Below, piece after piece: positions 59,563 through 64,000 of a stretch of DNA of 64,000 nucleotides. The notes below the pieces were generated by a model. The model was not told the DNA's origin. It did not search any database and saw nothing but the letters and a program-made list of their open reading frames with translations. Each line of letters starts with the position of its first letter. The stretch's first letter is position 1. The position numbers and the translations under genes are program-made. Origin of the DNA: Nectonema munidae (lineage: Eukaryota; Nematomorpha; Nectonematoida; Nectonematidae); the NCBI GenBank assembly GCA_030549495.1, contig JAUIRK010000920.1, positions 899,426 to 963,425 of the forward strand. The letters run 5' to 3'.

Positions 59563-60959
59563 GAAAAAACAATTGCTCATGCGTATCACTTGAGTCATGC
59601 AACGTAAAGGTTAGAGATCTCTGAATGTTGTTTACTTTGATTTTGTAAGATAAGTTTAGTTGAAGGATGATGAAGTATAATTTTCTATATTTTTGAAAAT
59701 TAAACTTCAGACGATTTATGATCTTTACATTAAAATTACATTCTTGATATTTCTCAAATTTTAAAGTTATTTTAAAATTCATCTCATACAGTCAACATCT
59801 AAAAAAAGATTTAATTGTTTGCCTTGTTATTTTATTTTTATTAAGTTTGAATAAGCATGCTCCAATATTTCCTTAAACATAAAAATCTCCTATTTCAGAA
59901 GATTGAAAAATTTACAAATAAGACGACTACGATTTATAAAAAAATGATTTGAAGCTAAAAGGGCTTACCGAGAGAAAATTGGTATGACTCAGTAAAGTTG
60001 CTCTCTTGGATTAGTAAACGATGACACTTCACTAACTTTGTTGGTTACGGCTTCTAATTACGCTATTTTCACAGATATAAGTAAATAAAACACTAGACGT
60101 GGCACTCTTTATTTGGTTCAATGTGAGAGGTGTGATTTAATGATAAATAAATGAGGCACTCATGAAGAAACAGAGAAAGCCTCATTTGAAGGATACAAAG
60201 GGCAATTTAGATGGCGTTAAAAGCAAAGATACATCTTTAAATATTTCACGATATAATTAACACGTTGTTTTTTAAGGATATGCTTAGAACGATACATTAA
60301 AAAAATTAATTTTAGAAAAAAGCATTACGAATATTTTCCATTTAATCAATAAGTGTGTTTCATAAATTGTAACTTTTTTTTTGAATTTATTCAGTTTAAT
60401 TTTCAAATGTGATATTACTTCATTATAGTTTTACTAATTGATGGCTGAGCTGTAAAAAGATCCGTTATGGTCGCCGTGTTTTCTAGTTATCTTAACTATT
60501 TTTTTAACCTTAGAGTTTATTTAGAAATACGGACTTTTTTAGGGATTTCTTTGCAAAATCAAAACTATAACTAAAATCGGGCTTAATCTTTTACTACTTT
60601 TGTTGACACGTTGCACACTCAAACTGGTAAACCCTCTTCATTCATCAGTGGAAATTTAGACAATGGCTTTTACTAATTTGATTAGGAAGTGAATTTTCTC
60701 TAGGGCTAAGATTTAGAAGAAAGAAGTAAGTTTATGAATATAGAAGCTAATATGTATTTTAAACAGAAAAAATATTTGGGGGTTAAATCATCTACAAAAG
60801 CTAAAACACTGATACATGGAATGTTATGAGTGAATTTTAAAATTATTTAAAAAAAAGACGTAAATTTCACCGAACTTTTTTTTTACTTTTTGTATTGAAA
60901 GTTAAATTACAATTAGATTAAAAAAGATTTTTTCAAGCAATAAAATGTTAAACTTCGAT

Positions 60960-61600
60960 AGGGCTATCATATGGTGAATGACCTGATAGTAAGTTCATTA
61001 ACCCGCACTCGAACTCAAAATTTTCTCCCATTTTCAATTCCCGCAAGATGTTTAAATAATTTAAAAAATTTCATTAAAAATTAAAGTTAAAGTACTTTTA
61101 TAAATAAATGATTTTTTTAAATTTTTTATAAAAAAGGTTTAAATTTTCAAAAAGTTGATATATTTGATTAAAAAATTTCTGATCAAAACAAAATGATTTT
61201 TTTCCAATTTTTACATCATCTTATTTAAAATTATTTTTTTTAATTATTTTTTTAAAAAAGGGGGTTCCATCAAAATATTTGAAAATTTTAAACTTATCCA
61301 ATTTAGAATTTTAATATCTCATTTTAAAGAAAATTTTATACCCATTACGAAAATGTATATATATTTTAAGTTTTTTTAGTACTTTTTTTAACCTTTGAAA
61401 TTGATAAAATGACAAAAATTCTAACTTTGACCGCAAAAAAATATATAAGTCATTCTATTTATTTCAAACAAATTACATATTTGGAATCGGAGTATCAAAC
61501 TCTAACAGAATACTTTTTTAATTTAATTTTTTTTAATTTTTATATTTTCCAATTCTAATGAATTTAATTGCAAGTAACATGCCGAGGCCAAAAAAAAATT
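60960..61600 (-). repeat. AT-rich dispersed repeat, related to 4,880-5,660
   Basis: Reverse-complement relative of the repeat in intron 4 of copy 1. It begins with GGGCTATCATATGGTGAATG and has the same AGTAAGTTCATTAACCCG landmark. It starts about 200 bases outside the right arm. Family unknown. Confidence 0.5.
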
Positions 61601-63379
61601 TTAAGTTTCAATTTTTGAAAATAAAAATTTATAATAAAAATAATGAGTATTAATAATCATATAATAAAAATATATGAGTTTATTTGCAAATATATGTGAT
61701 AAAGGTCACTACTCTTCTTAGAAAATAAAATAACTATGTTAGAAATCAGTGTAAATATTTTTTAGTTAAGCCTTACTTTTAAAAACAATGATTTTTATAC
61801 CGTTGTCTGATCTCACTATTCTTTTAAATCCTATCATACAAAGGGGAAACGCTATTCTAAAAAAGTATAAAATTATATACACAGGAAAATCGTGGTATAT
61901 GTTAATTAACACTGTAGAAAAGCCAAGGGTTTCTATAGAACCCCAGATCTACTTCAACGTGATTTTTTAACACTAGAAAAGCCAAGTTTTTCTTTCTATG
62001 GGACCCATAAACATATTCATATAAAAACATTGATTTAAACTGAAAAATAGCATGAAAAGCTTATTGAAATGATAAAAACAGCATCTATGTTTTCAAACAT
62101 ACATTACATGTAACATAAACTTGGTTAGTTCCATTAGTAGTACATTTCCCACAAGTACATATTTTCCACATCTTCTGCATAAAAACAAAGTTTAGTTCAA
62201 ACATTCCTTTGTCTTACAATGTTTCGCCGTTTGAATGACTCCATGCAATGGAGAAACTTTGCTTTTCTTTTTTTGCAAAAATTATAACTTAAGTTTTCGA
62301 TTAGTTCTGAAATAAATTGTTCGGAATAATACTTTCGCCTGTACAAATCTTGTAAATAACAAAGACATTATATAAGCTACTACATTACTAATAATAGTCA
62401 ATAAAATATGAGCGGTTCTCGCACGTCTTTATCCTTTTGAAATTTCCGAAGATATCAAAACATGTGACAGAAGATTTTTCGAAATTCAATATATAAAACT
62501 AGTTCACATTTTTCAAATCATTTCAATTAATAAAGTTTAACTCATGTAAGAGATGATTAATTAAAAATTTTAACTAAAGGATTTTATAATTCATACACAT
62601 TACAAAATATTTGAATTTCTCATAATAAAATAATCAATATTCAAAAACCGTTAATTGGCATTTTTGATTTATATTCAACTAATGTTAAATCCTAAGACAT
62701 AGGTCTAATAAAATACTAGCGAAAACTTTAAACACGAATAATAACAATGTACTAACTTATAAGTTATAACCTAACTTATAACAACAGAACTAACTAGTTA
62801 TAAGTCACTTTGGAAAAACAAAATATTACATTGTATCTAGTGACAAAAATAGTTAAATTTTAGACTCGAAACTAAAAAATTTAGTAATGAAATTCTTTTG
62901 AGATAAATATATCATAATATTTTCAACTTAATATTATTCGCAAAATAAAGATTTAGTAAGAGAAGATTTAGTATTAGAAAAGAGAAGAGGCAACATTGCA
63001 ACTGATATAACGCAAACTGCTGCCAAAACTCAACTCTCGCTCTTCATTGGCCATGACTACACCTGAGTCAGAGAGAAGATCGAGTTTACTCTGGAGTTGC
63101 TAACCGAAGCGGAGGTTTTTTGTGAGATGTTTTCGAAAAACAACCTTCCTGGTTCGAAGCACTAAAGAGCATTGGCCTTTTCTCTTGCGTGAGTGTTTCA
63201 TGACGATTTTGAAAGAAGTGTAAACAAACACCTTGGCAAAACAAGGAAAAGCGCGAGCCTGTGAAGCAAGCGAAGTAAGCGATCTTTACAATGCATGTAG
63301 GGATGTTGAATGACTGATTCAGCAGTGAAGCCTTCTTTGAAAACACTGAAAGTGCGTAGATGGACTTCTTGGTCAAAAG
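61600..63379. other. No gene recognised
   Basis: AT-rich sequence to about 62,980. A small direct duplication carries TAACACT(GT)AGAAAAGCCAAG at about 61,908 and 61,967. From 62,990 to 63,379 the GC content rises, and a 105-codon minus-strand frame (63403-63086) runs through it, but it overlaps the hAT terminus at 63,380 and shows no domain. Confidence 0.5.
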
Positions 63380-64000
63380 CAGAGATGTCCAGTTAGAGTT
63401 CAACTCTCCAGATCTCGATCTCGAGATTTCTCGAGAAATTTTTTGATCTAGATGAAAAATCTCGAGAACGAGATTTATATTTTTCTCGAGAATTCTCGCA
63501 TTATAAATATTTAGTTTTGTTTTAGATAAAATATTTTTACAATTAATAATTTTGAAAAAGTTTGATGTTTTTATTTTAAAAATAAGAGTTAAAGGTTAAA
63601 ACTTAAAGCCTAAGGTTACATTTTTTAATGCTAAGGTGTCATACAAAGTTACGTTATTTTATTGCATTTCTGGAAAACTAAAAAAATGTATACAGAACAA
63701 GAAAACTAAGTTAAAATATTTTAGTAGAATATAAAAAACACTTAATGATTTAAATAATTAGACATGATAAAATATATCTTATATAAGCAAAGATAAATTC
63801 TCAATATAGTTAAAACCAAACTTTGGACTTTTTTAATTTTTTAGTTGACTTATCTATTTAGTTTGTAAAAACTGAGTGCTTGATAATGTCATCAAAGTAA
63901 TATAAAAAAGAATGTAATAAATAATATTGTTTAGTTCAGTTATGTTTATACAATTAAGAATATACCTGTATACTACGATGGTTTTTATTCCATGTACAAA
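63380..64000 (-). mobile_element. hAT element terminus, running off the window
   Basis: Starts with CAGAGATGTCCAG, followed by repeated TCTCGAGA-type motifs, then sequence that matches the complement of about 30,800-31,426 over its whole length to the window end. It is therefore a second copy of the non-coding right part of the hAT element at 28,968-31,426, and its transposase portion, if kept, lies beyond the window. Confidence 0.75.

Larger units (their letters stand above)
46620..60765 (-). repeat. Right arm of the inverted segmental duplication
   Basis: Reverse-complement partner of about 1,085-21,160. Matching blocks run from the flank past the gene's stop (46,625-46,770 against about 21,000-21,130) through all C-terminal exons, exon 8, exons 6 to 1 and the promoter. 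They end about 1.2 kb upstream of the start codon (60,690-60,765 against 1,085-1,165). Its own later insertions are hAT elements at 53.4, 55.2 and 57.1 kb and a LINE tail at 52.9-53.05 kb. Confidence 0.85.

Noticed and set aside
63086-63403. 105-codon minus-strand frame near the window end
   Set aside because: It starts inside the hAT terminus at 63,380 and has no domain or splice context; GC-richer DNA alone can explain it.

Overview
The window looks like AT-rich nuclear DNA of an arthropod: long AT-rich introns, GT-AG splicing, TATA-driven promoters and a dense load of hAT, piggyBac, Tigger, LINE and SINE relics. The mix would fit a chelicerate or a copepod; I cannot name a species. No LTR retroelement, retrovirus copy, Polinton, CRISPR array or rRNA was recognised.

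The main structure is an inverted segmental duplication. A left arm (about 1,085-21,160) and a right arm (about 46,620-60,765) carry the same multi-exon gene in opposite orientation, separated by a spacer of about 25 kb. The gene encodes a secreted protein: signal peptide, Cys-rich/EGF-like modules on single exons, then a large C-terminal region that I do not recognise. Every intron is phase 1, so any internal exon can be lost without shifting the frame. Both copies have used this freedom. Copy 1 (+, 2,146-20,694) has exon 4, a canonical EGF module, split by a hAT-type MITE. Copy 2 (-, 59,466-47,536) keeps exon 4 but lacks exon 7, has no usable acceptor before exon 8, and has a damaged start to exon 5. 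The C-terminal exons 10-15 are open and splice-competent in both copies. Promoters, CCAAT-like boxes, TATA boxes and poly(A) signals are also conserved.

Layout: 1-1,084 no gene seen; 1,085-21,160 left arm with copy 1, its introns filled by MITEs, two transposase relics (6.6-8.3 and 8.8-10.9 kb), a tRNA-derived SINE and a LINE relic; 21.2-23.3 kb Tigger element; 23.7-26.6 kb two piggyBac relics flanking an RTE LINE; 27.5-28.2 kb another transposase-like relic; 29.0-31.4 kb hAT element; 31.4-33.5 kb LINE; 34.1-34.5 kb fold-back element with 21-bp arrays; 35.4-36.0 kb unidentified ORF; 36.4-43.1 kb LINEs interrupted by hAT elements; 43.7-44.0 kb a pair of TTAA MITEs; 46.6-60.8 kb right arm with copy 2; 61-63 kb AT-rich DNA without a recognised gene; 63.4 kb to the end, the terminus of a hAT element related to the one at 29-31 kb.
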